64,000 nucleotides of DNA, taken from contig NZ_BDBX01000010.1 of NCBI RefSeq assembly GCF_001613205.1, positions 62,001-126,000 of the forward strand, given 5' to 3'. A program made the position numbers and the translations under genes. Shown one piece after another: positions 35,415-44,284 of the stretch (the first letter of the stretch is position 1; every line of letters begins with the position of its first letter). Under the pieces are notes generated by a model. That model worked only from the letters and a program-made list of their open reading frames with translations. It searched no databases and was not told the origin of the DNA. Origin of the DNA: Nocardia sienata NBRC 100364. GTDB lineage: Bacteria > Actinomycetota > Actinomycetes > Mycobacteriales > Mycobacteriaceae.

Positions 35415-36476
35415 TCAGGCGTGCAGCAGCGCCGACGCGCGGTCGGCGATCTCGGTGCCGACCTCGGTGGTGGTGGCCGTGCCGCCGAGATCGGGAGTGC
35501 GCGGCCCGCCGTTGCCCAGGACATCGGTGACCGCCCGGTCGACTGCCGCCGCCGCGACGTGCTCGCCCAGATGGTCGAGCAGCATGGCGCCCGCCAGGAT
35601 CTGCGCCACCGGGTTGGCGATGCCCTGACCCGCGATATCGGGCGCGCTACCGTGGACCGCCTCGAACATCGACGGCGCATCCCGGGCCGGGTTGATATTG
35701 CCCGAGGGCGCCAGTCCCAGTCCGCCGGTGACGGCTGCGGCGAGATCGGAAAGGATATCGCCGAAGAGGTTGGAGCCGACGATCACATCGAGCCGGTCCG
35801 GGTGCAGCACGATCTCGGCGGCCAGCGCGTCCACGTGCATCTGCCGGGTCTGCACGGCCGGGTACTCGGCGGCGATCCGTTCGAAGATCTCGTCCCAATA
35901 GGGCATGGAGTGGATGAGCCCGTTCGATTTCGTGGCCGAGCAGACCCGTCCCGCCCGTTCGGTGGCCCGGTCGAAGGCGTACCGGATGATCCGTTCGCAG
36001 CCGACCCGTGTGAAAACGGATTCCTGCAGGACGAATTCGTCGGCCCGGCCGAGATTGTGCCGGCCGCCGATCTCGGAGTACTCACCCTCGGAGTTCTCGC
36101 GCACGATGAGCAGGTCCAAATCGGCGGCGGTGCGGTCGCGCAGGGCCGAGGTGGTGCCGGGCAGCAGCCGCACCGGACGCAGGTTGACGTACTGGCCGAA
36201 GGCCCGGCGCAGCGGTATGAGCAGACCCCACAGCGAGATGTGGTCGGGCACACCGGGAAAACCGACCGCGCCGAGCAGGATCGCATCGAACCCGGCGAGC
36301 TGCTCCGGTCCGTCGGCGGGCATCATCGCGCCGGTGCGCAGATAGTTCTCACACGACCAGTCGAATTCGGTCCATTCGATTCCGGGCAGCACCCGGTCGA
36401 GAACCTTCACCGCCTCGGTGGTCACGTCGACGCCGATACCGTCGCCCGGGATCGTCGCGATCCGATAGGTTGTCAC
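35415..36476 (-). CDS. Tartrate/D-malate dehydrogenase family (isocitrate/isopropylmalate superfamily)
   Basis: A 353-residue enzyme starting MTTYRIATIPGDGIGVDV. It has ENYLRTGAMMPADGPEQL, NLRPVRLLPGT, the catalytic region VRENSEGEYSEIGGR, and the metal Asp in GSNLFGDILSDLAA, followed by GLAPSGNINP and FEAVHGSAPDIAGQG. These features, with DHISLWGLLIPLRR, point to the tartrate dehydrogenase/decarboxylase and D-malate dehydrogenase subgroup. It oxidises a C4 hydroxydiacid with NAD. Its start overlaps the stop of the upstream aldehyde dehydrogenase gene by four bases. Confidence 0.88.
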   Translation of the reverse strand: MTTYRIATIPGDGIGVDVTTEAVKVLDRVLPGIEWTEFDWSCENYLRTGAMMPADGPEQLAGFDAILLGAVGFPGVPDHISLWGLLIPLRRAFGQYVNLRPVRLLPGTTSALRDRTAADLDLLIVRENSEGEYSEIGGRHNLGRADEFVLQESVFTRVGCERIIRYAFDRATERAGRVCSATKSNGLIHSMPYWDEIFERIAAEYPAVQTRQMHVDALAAEIVLHPDRLDVIVGSNLFGDILSDLAAAVTGGLGLAPSGNINPARDAPSMFEAVHGSAPDIAGQGIANPVAQILAGAMLLDHLGEHVAAAAVDRAVTDVLGNGGPRTPDLGGTATTTEVGTEIADRASALLHA

Positions 36477-37945
36477 AGTGGCACTCCGATGTATTTGATC
36501 TCGAGGAATTCGTCGATGCCGACCAGGCCGCCCTCGCGGCCGAGACCGGATTCTTTCACCCCGCCGAACGGCGCGGCGGGATTGGACACGACACCCTGGT
36601 TCAGTCCGACCATTCCGGTGTCGAGCGCTTCGCTGATCCGCAGCCCACGCCGCAGACCCTCGGTGTACACGTAGCTCACCAGACCGTAGGGGGTGTCGTT
36701 GGCGCGGGTGACGGCCTCGTCCTCGGTGTCGAAGGTGGCGATGCTCGCGACCGGGCCGAACACCTCGGTATGGCAGATCTGCGCCGCGTCGGGGACATCC
36801 ACCAGGACGGTGGCCGGATAGAAGTGCCCGGGACCGTCGAGCGGTTCACCGCCCAGCAGTACGCGGGCGCCGCGGGCCCGGGCGTCGGCGACCAGTTCGG
36901 TCACCTTGGCCACCGCGTCGGCATCGATCAGCGGGCCCACCACGACCCCGGGTTCGGTGCCGCGGCCCAGCGGTAGCTCTCCCATGCGCGCGGCCAGCCG
37001 CTCCGCGAATTCGGCGGCCACCCCCCGCTGGACGAGGAACCGGTTCGCCGCCGTGCAGGCCTGCCCGATATTGCGCATCTTCGCCGCCATCGCCCCATCG
37101 ACCGCCGCGTCCAGGTCGGCGTCGTCGAAGACGAGGAACGGTGCGTTGCCGCCCAGTTCCATCGAGGTCCGCATAACGGTGCGCGCGCACTGCTCGAGCA
37201 GCTTCTTGCCCACCGCGGTCGAGCCGGTGAAGGACAGTTTGCGCGAGCGCGGGTCGTGGATGAGCGGTGTCATCAGCGCACCCGGGTCCGAGGTGGTCAC
37301 CACGTTCACCACCCCGGCCGGGACGCCGGCCTCGTTCAGGATTCGCGCCAGCGCCAGGGTGCACAGCGGGGTCTGTTCGGCGGGTTTGACCACGCTGGTG
37401 CAGCCGGCGGCGAGGGCGGGCCCGATCTTGCGGGCGCCCATGGCCATCGGGAAGTTCCAGGGAGTGATGAGCAGGCTCGGTCCGACGGGCTGCCTGGTGA
37501 CCAGGAACCGGGAACCACCGCCGGGCGCGGGCATGTATCCACCGTCGAGGCGCACGGCCTCTTCGGCGAACCAGCGGAAGAACTCCGCGGCATAGGTGAC
37601 CTCGCCGCGGGCTTCCGCCAGCGGCTTACCCATTTCGAGGGTCGCGATCAGGGCGAGGCGGTCGGCGTCGTCGAGGAGTAGACGATGGGCGCGCATGAGG
37701 ATCTCGCTGCGCTCACGGGGTGCGGTGCGCGCCCAGCCGGCCTGTGCGGCCGCGGCGGCGTCGAGCGCGGCGAGGCCGTCCTCGGGGGTGGCGTCGGCGA
37801 CCTCGCACAGCCGTTGTCCGGTCGCCGGATCGAGTACGGGCATGGTCGTGGCGGTTTCGCGCGTTCGACCGCCGATGAACAGGCCGGTGGGTACCGACTC
37901 GACGGCTTCCCGTTCGGCGGCGGTGAGTGTGGCTTCCGTGAGCAC
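36473..37945 (-). CDS. NAD(P)-dependent succinate-semialdehyde dehydrogenase-like enzyme
   Basis: A 490-residue aldehyde dehydrogenase. The catalytic Cys is in NIGQACTAANRF, the general base Glu in MELGGNAPFLVFDDAD, and the cofactor loop is LSFTGSTAVGKKL. PWNFPMAMGARKIGPALAAG and KESGLGREGG are typical of the GabD group. It starts with GTG at 37945 after GGAGGAG. It should oxidise succinate semialdehyde or a similar small aldehyde. It is the first gene of a two-gene operon with the dehydrogenase at 35415; a GntR-like operator lies at 37989-38000. Confidence 0.9.
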   Translation of the reverse strand: MLTEATLTAAEREAVESVPTGLFIGGRTRETATTMPVLDPATGQRLCEVADATPEDGLAALDAAAAAQAGWARTAPRERSEILMRAHRLLLDDADRLALIATLEMGKPLAEARGEVTYAAEFFRWFAEEAVRLDGGYMPAPGGGSRFLVTRQPVGPSLLITPWNFPMAMGARKIGPALAAGCTSVVKPAEQTPLCTLALARILNEAGVPAGVVNVVTTSDPGALMTPLIHDPRSRKLSFTGSTAVGKKLLEQCARTVMRTSMELGGNAPFLVFDDADLDAAVDGAMAAKMRNIGQACTAANRFLVQRGVAAEFAERLAARMGELPLGRGTEPGVVVGPLIDADAVAKVTELVADARARGARVLLGGEPLDGPGHFYPATVLVDVPDAAQICHTEVFGPVASIATFDTEDEAVTRANDTPYGLVSYVYTEGLRRGLRISEALDTGMVGLNQGVVSNPAAPFGGVKESGLGREGGLVGIDEFLEIKYIGVPL

Positions 37946-37988
37946 AGTGGATGCTCCTCCCTGTCGCGGCCGGTCGAACCGGGCCAAT

Positions 37989-38000
37989 ATTGTCGACAAT
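37989..38000 (-). promoter_or_regulatory. Palindromic operator ATTGTCGACAAT, GntR/FadR-like
   Basis: A perfect 12-base palindrome. On the minus strand a TAGGAT element (38001-38006) that could be a -10 directly precedes it, so the palindrome covers the expected start of transcription of the aldehyde dehydrogenase operon, a natural repressor position. Its TTGT..ACAA form is like sites of FCD-type GntR regulators. No such regulator is adjacent. Confidence 0.5.
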
Positions 38001-38181
38001 CCTACAATAGGGGTGAGTTCTCGTGGCGGGGAAGGCTCCGATTGCGCGTCACGAGAGATCGCGGCGAGAATCCATCCCTTTAGTACTGTTAACTAATCCG
38101 TTGCCGAGAGGTGACCCGGCGCTTGCGCCGGGCGGACAGACTTTTCGCGGCGGAGTCGGGAACAGGGAATGTGAGTGCTGG

Positions 38182-39423
38182 ATGGTCGTCGATCACGGGG
38201 TCGCCCGGAACACTTTTCGCCCCGGGGATTTCCCGGATGAGCGTGGCCGGTTCGGAAGATTCGGCGGCAGATACGTCCCCGAGGGCCTCATGGCCGCGTT
38301 GCTCGATCTGGAGCGCGCATATGATGCGGCCCGCGCCGATCCGGCGTTCGTCCGTGAGCTGACCGGCCTGCTGCGCAGCCGGGTCGGCCGGCCCACGCTG
38401 TTGCACCGGGTCCCGCGGTTCGCGGCGCGACTGGGGACGCCGGCGCCGACGGTCTATCTCAAACGCGAGGATATGGCCCATACCGGATCACACAAGATCA
38501 ACAACGCCCTCGGGCAGGGATTGCTGGCCCGACGCATGGGCAAACGCCGCATCGTTGCCGAAACCGGTGCGGGACAACATGGAGTGGCCGTTGCGACAGT
38601 CGGCGCGATGCTCGGTTTGAGCTGCACCATCTATATGGGCGCCGTCGATATGGAACGGCAGCGGGCGAATGTGATCCGGATGCGGCTGCTGGGCGCCGAA
38701 GTCCGCGCGGTCGATACGGGAAACGGGCGGATCAAGGAGGCGATCACCGAATCGGTCCGCGACTGGGTCTCGCAGGTGGACACCACCCACTACCTGCTGG
38801 GCAGCGCGGCCGGGCCCGCGCCCTATCCGCGTATCGTCCGAGATTTCCAGCACCCCATCGGGGCGGAGGCGCGGTCCCAGATCCTGACCGCCGAGGGCCG
38901 GCTACCGGACTACGTGATCGCCTGTATCGGCGGCGGTAGCAATGCCCTCGGGACATTCCGCCCATTCGTGGCAGATCCGGGAGTGCGGTTGCTCGGGGCG
39001 GAGGCCGCCGGGCGTGGAATGGAGACCGGCGCGCACGCGGCGTCGCTGACCGCCGGCAGTCCCGGCGAGATCGACGGCACATTCAGCTACCTGCTCCAGG
39101 ACGACGACGGCCAGATAGCCGGGACGCACAGTATCGCCGCGGGTCTGGACTATCCGGGTGTGGGGCCGGAACTCAGCCATCTCGAGGACAGCGGCCGCCT
39201 GAGCGCCGTCCCGGTCACCGATGCTCTCGCGCTGCGCGGTATGGAGGCCCTCGCGCACAGTGAGGGCATCATCGCGGCCCTGGAATCCGCGCACGCGGTG
39301 GGTTGCCTGCTCGAGCTGGCCGAGCGCGGTGAACTGGCCGCCGGTTCGGTGGTCCTGCTGTGTCTGTCCGGGCGCGGCGACAAGGACCTCGAGATCGCGG
39401 GACAGCACCTGGGACTCTGCTGA
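38182..39423 (+). CDS. Tryptophan synthase beta chain-like protein (orphan TrpB)
   Basis: A 413-residue PLP enzyme. FGGRYVPEGLMAALLDLERAY, the PLP lysine in HTGSHKINNALGQ, the catalytic Glu in VAETGAGQHGVAVA, CIGGGSNALG and LSGRGDKDLE are all TrpB motifs. The usual DLNHTG before the lysine reads DMAHTG here. It condenses indole (or an analogue) with serine. There is no trpA, trpC or other trp gene nearby, so it is probably a second TrpB serving indole salvage or a special amino acid. The ATG at 38182 has no good ribosome site. TTAGT and ACTAA form a small inverted repeat at 38080-38096. Confidence 0.88.
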   Translation: MVVDHGVARNTFRPGDFPDERGRFGRFGGRYVPEGLMAALLDLERAYDAARADPAFVRELTGLLRSRVGRPTLLHRVPRFAARLGTPAPTVYLKREDMAHTGSHKINNALGQGLLARRMGKRRIVAETGAGQHGVAVATVGAMLGLSCTIYMGAVDMERQRANVIRMRLLGAEVRAVDTGNGRIKEAITESVRDWVSQVDTTHYLLGSAAGPAPYPRIVRDFQHPIGAEARSQILTAEGRLPDYVIACIGGGSNALGTFRPFVADPGVRLLGAEAAGRGMETGAHAASLTAGSPGEIDGTFSYLLQDDDGQIAGTHSIAAGLDYPGVGPELSHLEDSGRLSAVPVTDALALRGMEALAHSEGIIAALESAHAVGCLLELAERGELAAGSVVLLCLSGRGDKDLEIAGQHLGLC

Positions 39424-39716
39424 CCTCGGCGGTAACGCGTTCGCCGATGCGTACCGGCGGGCTCGCGTGACCTCGCTCATATCGGCGCGTGGAGCGGCCG
39501 TGACCGAGGTGCCGCGAGCTGGGCGATCGGGCTGTGACCGGGAATACGGCTGCCCGAAAAACGATTGATCTCGTGCACAGCCGTAAGAAACACTGGCGCA
39601 TCACCGATGAGCCGAGCGCCGCTCACTCGTCTGTTCTCATGTACGCCGGGCAACGGTCATCGACGACCCGCCCGCCCGGCTCACGCCAGATCGCTCACGA
39701 CCGCCGGAGGTAGCCG

Positions 39717-41180
39717 ATGCCCGCCCTGTTATCCGTACGCCGGACCGGAGGAGGTACCCCGGTCGTCGTGCGGTTGCTGGTGATCGCGACCTTCGTGGTG
39801 ATCCTCAACGAGACCATCATGATCAACGCGATCCCGCGCCTGATGCACGACCTCGACGTCACCGAGCGCGCCGCGCAGTGGGTGTCGACCTCCTTCATGC
39901 TCACCATGGCGGCGGTCATCCCGGTCACCGGCTGGTTCCTGCAGCGGGTCACCACACGGCGGGCCTACGCGCTGGCGATGGGTGTCTTCCTCGCGGGTAC
40001 GGCGCTGTCGGCGGTGGCGCCCTCGTTCGCGGTACTGCTCGCCGGGCGGATCGTCCAGGCCGGTGGTACCGCGGTGATGATGCCGCTGCTGATGACGACG
40101 CTGATGACCGTGGTGCCCGAACGCGACCGCGGCCGGGTCATGGGCAATGTCACCCTGGCCATCTCGGTGGCTCCGGCCATGGGGCCGGTCATCTCCGGTC
40201 TGGTGCTGCAGATCGCCTCGTGGCGCTGGCTGTTCGTGCTCGTGCTGCCGATCGCGGGCGTGGTCACCTGGTTCGGGTTGCGGCGGCTGGAGAACATCGG
40301 GGAACCGGAGACCGGTTCGATCGACTGGTTCAGCGTGGTTTTCGCCGCGCTCGGTTTCGGCAGCCTGGTGTACGGGTTGAGCCGGTTCGAAGCGGGCACG
40401 GTCGCCACCCCGGTTCTCATCACCCTCGCCGGAGCCGCCCTGATCGGCCTATTCGTGGCCCGGCAGCTGTGGTTGCAGCGGCACGGCACCCCACTGCTGG
40501 ATCTGCGGATCCTGCGCTCGCGCACCTACAGCCTGGGCCTGGTCCTGATGGCGGTCGCGTTCCTGGCCATGCTCGGTTCGATGATGCTGCTGCCGTTGTA
40601 TCTGCAGAATCTGCGCGGCCTGTCGCCGTTGGAGACCGGGCTGCTGGTCATGCCCGGCGGTTTGGCCATGGGTGTACTCGGGCCGGTGATCGGCCGCCTG
40701 TTCGACCGGTTCGGCGGCCGCGTCCTGGTGATCCCGGGGGCGATCGGGATCACCGCCGCGCTGGCCGGTTTCACCCAGATCTCGGTCACCATGCCGTACT
40801 GGCAGCTGCTGGCCCTGCACATCCTGCTCATGCTGTCGCTGGCCGCGGCCTTCACGCCGGTGTTCACCCTCGCACTCGGGGCTCTGCCGGAGGACCTCTA
40901 CTCGCACGGCAGTTCCATGCTGGGCACCCTGCAGCAGGTCGCCGCCGCACTGGGTACCGCTCTGGTGGTCACCGTGATGGCGAGCCGGACCAGTGCGCTA
41001 CAGGACAGGGGTGTCGATACGCTGACCGCGCAACTCGACGGGATGCGGCTGGCCTTCGTGGTGTCGGCGGCGCTGTCGCTGGTGGTGATCGTGACGGCGA
41101 TCCTGCTGCCCAGCCGGTCCGGTGCTTCCGGTGAGACCGGCGACACCGAGCAGCCCGGATCGCGGCTCGTGCACGTCTGA
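39717..41180 (+). CDS. MFS drug exporter of the DHA2 (14-helix) type
   Basis: A 487-residue transporter with about 14 hydrophobic segments. The N-terminal ETIMINAIPRLMHDLDVTERAAQWVSTSFML and GRIVQAGGTAVMMPLLMTTLMTV, with ERDRGRVMG, are the DHA2/EmrB motifs. It exports lipophilic drugs or similar compounds against protons. GGAGGTAGCCG before the ATG is a very good ribosome site. No regulator is adjacent, and it stands alone. A hairpin follows the stop at once. Confidence 0.9.
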   Translation: MPALLSVRRTGGGTPVVVRLLVIATFVVILNETIMINAIPRLMHDLDVTERAAQWVSTSFMLTMAAVIPVTGWFLQRVTTRRAYALAMGVFLAGTALSAVAPSFAVLLAGRIVQAGGTAVMMPLLMTTLMTVVPERDRGRVMGNVTLAISVAPAMGPVISGLVLQIASWRWLFVLVLPIAGVVTWFGLRRLENIGEPETGSIDWFSVVFAALGFGSLVYGLSRFEAGTVATPVLITLAGAALIGLFVARQLWLQRHGTPLLDLRILRSRTYSLGLVLMAVAFLAMLGSMMLLPLYLQNLRGLSPLETGLLVMPGGLAMGVLGPVIGRLFDRFGGRVLVIPGAIGITAALAGFTQISVTMPYWQLLALHILLMLSLAAAFTPVFTLALGALPEDLYSHGSSMLGTLQQVAAALGTALVVTVMASRTSALQDRGVDTLTAQLDGMRLAFVVSAALSLVVIVTAILLPSRSGASGETGDTEQPGSRLVHV

Positions 41181-41181
41181 T

Positions 41182-41213
41182 CGCCCCGCTCGCGGTTCGT
41201 CCGGCGCGGGGCG
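41182..41213 (+). terminator. Terminator hairpin after the MFS gene
   Basis: CGCCCCGC (41182-41189) pairs with GCGGGGCG (41206-41213), beginning two bases after the stop codon. Confidence 0.55.
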
Positions 41214-41548
41214 TCGCTCCGCCGCCGGCGTCGGGAGCCTCGCGATCACCGCTGCGATCGATGCCGGATCGTCGTCGATATGACGCGATAGCGGCGGGGT
41301 CGTCCGGGTGATGCGAGGATGGGCGCGGACGACCGGCGACAGAAAGGCAGAGACCATGCGGGCGAAGGTCGGCGAATGGGGCGAACGGTCTCGGCCCCGG
41401 CTACGCCGACGGCCTGCCCGACCTGCTGCCGGTCTCGGCGGGCATCGAGGTCACCGCGCGCCCCGGACTATCCCTGGGCGGTCTGTGCCTGTGACCACCG
41501 GCGGTGTCCGGCGCCGGAGCGGGCCGGGCGCGGCGTAGATTCGGCGAT
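41214..41548. other. Gap before the IclR gene, possible gene remnant
   Basis: At 41356 an ATG after GAAAGG opens MRAKVGEW, which looks like the first residues of DUF1918 proteins (MRAKVGDxLVV), but the following codons do not continue that family in any frame. It may be a decayed gene or chance. At 41536-41541 TAGATT lies seven bases before the IclR ATG and fits a -10 of a leaderless transcript. Confidence 0.3.
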
Positions 41549-42379
41549 ATGTCGAGGCAAGACGGCAGTGCGGCCGCGAACCACCAGCCGCTGCTGGTAC
41601 TGGGGAAGATCACCGAGATCCTCGATGCCTTCTCCCTGGCGCGGCCGTCGTTGACGCTGGGCGAGATCCAGCAGGCCACCGGGTTACCGACCTCCACGGT
41701 GCAGCGGCTGGTCACCAATATGGTGGCGCAAGGCCTGCTGGATCGGGCGGGGGACCGGATCAGGGTCGGACTGCGGATGAGCTACTGGGCGGCGACCGCG
41801 GTCAAGGGGCTGGACCTGCTGGCGATCGTCGACCCGGTGCTGCGCGAGATCCGGGACGAGACAGGGGAGACGGCATGTGTCTTCCGCGCCGAACACGGTT
41901 TCCGCGTATGCGTGGCCATCGCCGAGACCCGGCACGCGCTGCGCCGGGACATGTACGTGGGCAAGATCATTCCGCTCTACGCCGGGTCGGCGGGCCGGAT
42001 CCTGCTTGCCTGGGATCCCGAACTCGCCGAGCGCGTGCTGGCGGCACCACTGGAACCGCTGACCGAGGGCACCGTCACCAGCCCACGGGAACTGCGGGCG
42101 CTCATCTCCCGGGCGAAGGCCGACGGCTACGCGATCAGCGCCGGAGAACGGGAGGATTCGGCATCGGGGCTGTCCGCGCCGATATTCGACGCGGCCGGAC
42201 GGGTGGTGGCGGCGCTGACGATCAGCGGCCCCACCCTGCGGATGCCGCTGACGCAGTGCGAGGCGTGGGTGGATCTGCTCGTCGGCTACGCCGAACGGGT
42301 CACCCGCACCCTCGGCGGCCGCATTCCGGTCGCCGACCCCGGCCCCGGCGTGGTCAGTGCGCCCGCGCCTCCGGGTTGA
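41549..42379 (+). CDS. IclR family regulator
   Basis: A 276-residue protein. The N-terminal winged helix-turn-helix is LVLGKITEILDAFSLARPSLTLGEIQQATGLPTSTVQRLV; the C-terminal effector domain has GKIIPLYAGSAGRILLAW and EREDSASGLSAPIFD. The ATG at 41549 has no ribosome site, but a -10-like TAGATT seven bases upstream suggests a leaderless transcript. Its 3' end overlaps the convergent dehydrogenase gene by 26 bases. It probably controls the CoA-transferase/permease operon on the other strand. Confidence 0.88.
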   Translation: MSRQDGSAAANHQPLLVLGKITEILDAFSLARPSLTLGEIQQATGLPTSTVQRLVTNMVAQGLLDRAGDRIRVGLRMSYWAATAVKGLDLLAIVDPVLREIRDETGETACVFRAEHGFRVCVAIAETRHALRRDMYVGKIIPLYAGSAGRILLAWDPELAERVLAAPLEPLTEGTVTSPRELRALISRAKADGYAISAGEREDSASGLSAPIFDAAGRVVAALTISGPTLRMPLTQCEAWVDLLVGYAERVTRTLGGRIPVADPGPGVVSAPAPPG

Positions 42380-43349
42380 CCGGATACGGCGGGAGTTCAC
42401 CGCGGAGCATGGCGACGGCGTTCTCCGCGCAGCGGCGGGCCATCTCGGCGCGCACCGGGACGGTGGCGCTGCCGATATGGGGGAGCAGCACGGTGTTGGG
42501 CAGTTCGGCCAGGCCCGGCGCCAGCCGTGGTTCGTCCTCGTACACATCCAATCCCGCGCCCGCGATGGTGCCTTCGCGCAATGCCGCGACCAGTGCCCGC
42601 TCGTCGACGATCGGCCCGCGCGCGGTATTGATAAGAATCGCCGACCGTTTCATCGACCGGAGCACGGATTCGTCCACGAGATGGCGGGTCTCGGCGTTCA
42701 GCGGCACGTGTAGCGAGAGGTAATCGCTGGTGGCGACCAGCTCGGGCCACGGCAGCTGCCGCACCCGTCCGGCGAACTCGCCGAGTTCGTCCTGGCTCAC
42801 CACCCGGTCGCCGGGCGGACGTGGCGCGAACACCACGGTCATTCCGAAAGCGAGCGCGCGCCGCGCGGTGGCGCGGGCGATCCGGCCGAAGCCGGCCAGG
42901 CCCAGGGTCCGGCCGCTGACATCGTGGCCCAGAAGCAGTTCCGGTTGCCAGCCCTGGAATTTCCCGGCCCGGACGAAACTGTCGGCCTCCACACACCGGC
43001 GCGCGACCGCCAGGATCAGCAGCAGGGCGATATCGGCGGTCGCGTCGGTCAGGACGCCGGGGGTGTTGCCCACGACGATGGAGTTCGCGGTCGCCGCCGC
43101 GATATCGATATTGTTGTACCCCACCGCGAAATTGCTGATGCCGGTGATCTTCGCCCGGGCCAGCAGCTCCGCGTCGAATTCGTCGCGCAACTGTGCCACC
43201 ACCACCCGGTATTCCCCGGACGCGCAGGCGTCGGCCAATTGCTCACGGCTCATCCGAGTCCCGGCCACGGTGACCGCTCCGGCGGCTTCCAGCAGCCGCA
43301 TACCGGGATCGGGTAGGGGCGTGGTGACGAGGAAATCCGCGGCCGTCAC
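42354..43349 (-). CDS. D-2-hydroxyacid dehydrogenase (glyoxylate/hydroxypyruvate reductase type)
   Basis: A 331-residue NAD-dependent enzyme. The catalytic trio is visible as NTARGPIVDE (Arg), the Glu in LDVYEDEPR, and the His in LLPHIGSATV. The Rossmann motif is GLAGFGRIARATARRA (GxGxxA). It reduces a 2-ketoacid such as glyoxylate, hydroxypyruvate or pyruvate. It is the last gene of the operon that starts at 47024, and its start overlaps the lyase stop by four bases. Confidence 0.9.
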   Translation of the reverse strand: MTAADFLVTTPLPDPGMRLLEAAGAVTVAGTRMSREQLADACASGEYRVVVAQLRDEFDAELLARAKITGISNFAVGYNNIDIAAATANSIVVGNTPGVLTDATADIALLLILAVARRCVEADSFVRAGKFQGWQPELLLGHDVSGRTLGLAGFGRIARATARRALAFGMTVVFAPRPPGDRVVSQDELGEFAGRVRQLPWPELVATSDYLSLHVPLNAETRHLVDESVLRSMKRSAILINTARGPIVDERALVAALREGTIAGAGLDVYEDEPRLAPGLAELPNTVLLPHIGSATVPVRAEMARRCAENAVAMLRGELPPYPVNPEARAH

Positions 43350-44284
43350 GACTGCCCGCCGATCACCCAGTCGAAGGCATGGGCTTTCGAGCGGGCGCCC
43401 TGTGCGGTCTTGGACCGGTTGGGTTCGCCCAGGTCGGCGAGCAGCGACTCACCGGTTTCGACCACTGTCGCCAGGATGGCGGGAGTGAGCCAGTCCGGGC
43501 GGGTGGCGAACAGCAGGTCCTCGGTCGAGGTGTTACCGCTGGCCCCGGGGGCGAACGGGCAGCCCCCGAGACCGCCCAGCGATCCGTCCACCAGCGTGGC
43601 GCCCGCATCGATGGCCGCCAGTGTGTTCGCCACGCCCAGCCCCCAGGTGTCGTGACCGTGGTAGACGATCCGGCGCGGCGCAGTGTTCGCGCGGACCCCG
43701 GCTACGAGCTGCTGTACCTGGGCCGGGACGGCCTGTCCGAGGGTGTCGGCGAGGACGATATCGGCGGCGCCGTCGGTTCGTGGATCCGCGGCGATTCCGA
43801 GCACCCGCGCCGGATCGACAATCCCTTCGAAGGGGCAGGTGAAGGCGGTCGCGATACACAGCTGGATGGTGCCCCCGCAGTCCCGGGCCAGCTCGATCGC
43901 CGCGGGCATGGCGGCGACGCTGTCCTCGGTGGTGCGCCCGATATTGGCCTTGTTGTGCGAGTCCGACGCCGACAGGCAGTACTGGAAATTACGCGCACCC
44001 ACCGCGGCCGCCTTCTCGATATGCCGCGGCGTGGCCACCCACACCCAGCATTTCGCGAGTTCGTCCGGCGTCAGCGCGGCGATCACGTCGAGCGAATCGG
44101 CCAGCGGCGGCACCAGGTCCGGGCGGGCCATGGAGCCGATCTCGAGTTCGGGGACACCGAGCGCGAGCAGTTCGCGGACCAGCCCGACCTTCCGTTCGGT
44201 GTCCAGCGGTTTGCCGGTGAGCTGCAGCCCGTCGCGCAGTGTCACATCGCGCAGCTGCGCTGCCGGTGCGTAGGTGTAGGTCAT
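43346..44284 (-). CDS. HMG-CoA lyase-family acyl-CoA lyase
   Basis: A 312-residue TIM-barrel enzyme. RDVTLRDGLQ (Arg17, Asp18), the metal pair in VYHGHDTWG, and the loop SLGGLGGCPFAPGASGNTSTED with its active-site Cys are all those of HMG-CoA lyase. The strand-2 segment reads EIGSMARPDLVPPLADS rather than the common SFVSPKWVPQMAD, so the substrate may differ from HMG-CoA. Other members act on related hydroxyacyl-CoA thioesters. The neighbouring CoA-transferase would supply the thioester. Overlaps of four bases on both sides show coupling. Confidence 0.88.
   Translation of the reverse strand: MTYTYAPAAQLRDVTLRDGLQLTGKPLDTERKVGLVRELLALGVPELEIGSMARPDLVPPLADSLDVIAALTPDELAKCWVWVATPRHIEKAAAVGARNFQYCLSASDSHNKANIGRTTEDSVAAMPAAIELARDCGGTIQLCIATAFTCPFEGIVDPARVLGIAADPRTDGAADIVLADTLGQAVPAQVQQLVAGVRANTAPRRIVYHGHDTWGLGVANTLAAIDAGATLVDGSLGGLGGCPFAPGASGNTSTEDLLFATRPDWLTPAILATVVETGESLLADLGEPNRSKTAQGARSKAHAFDWVIGGQS

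Noticed and set aside
33734..35680. Very long minus-strand frame including glycerate kinase
   Set aside because: The extension upstream of 34699 is Arg/Pro-rich and crosses a separate membrane-protein gene, so it is not coding in that frame.
41356..41538. Small ORF beginning MRAKVGEW like DUF1918
   Set aside because: Only the first eight residues match; no frame continues the family, so it is mentioned only as a possible remnant.
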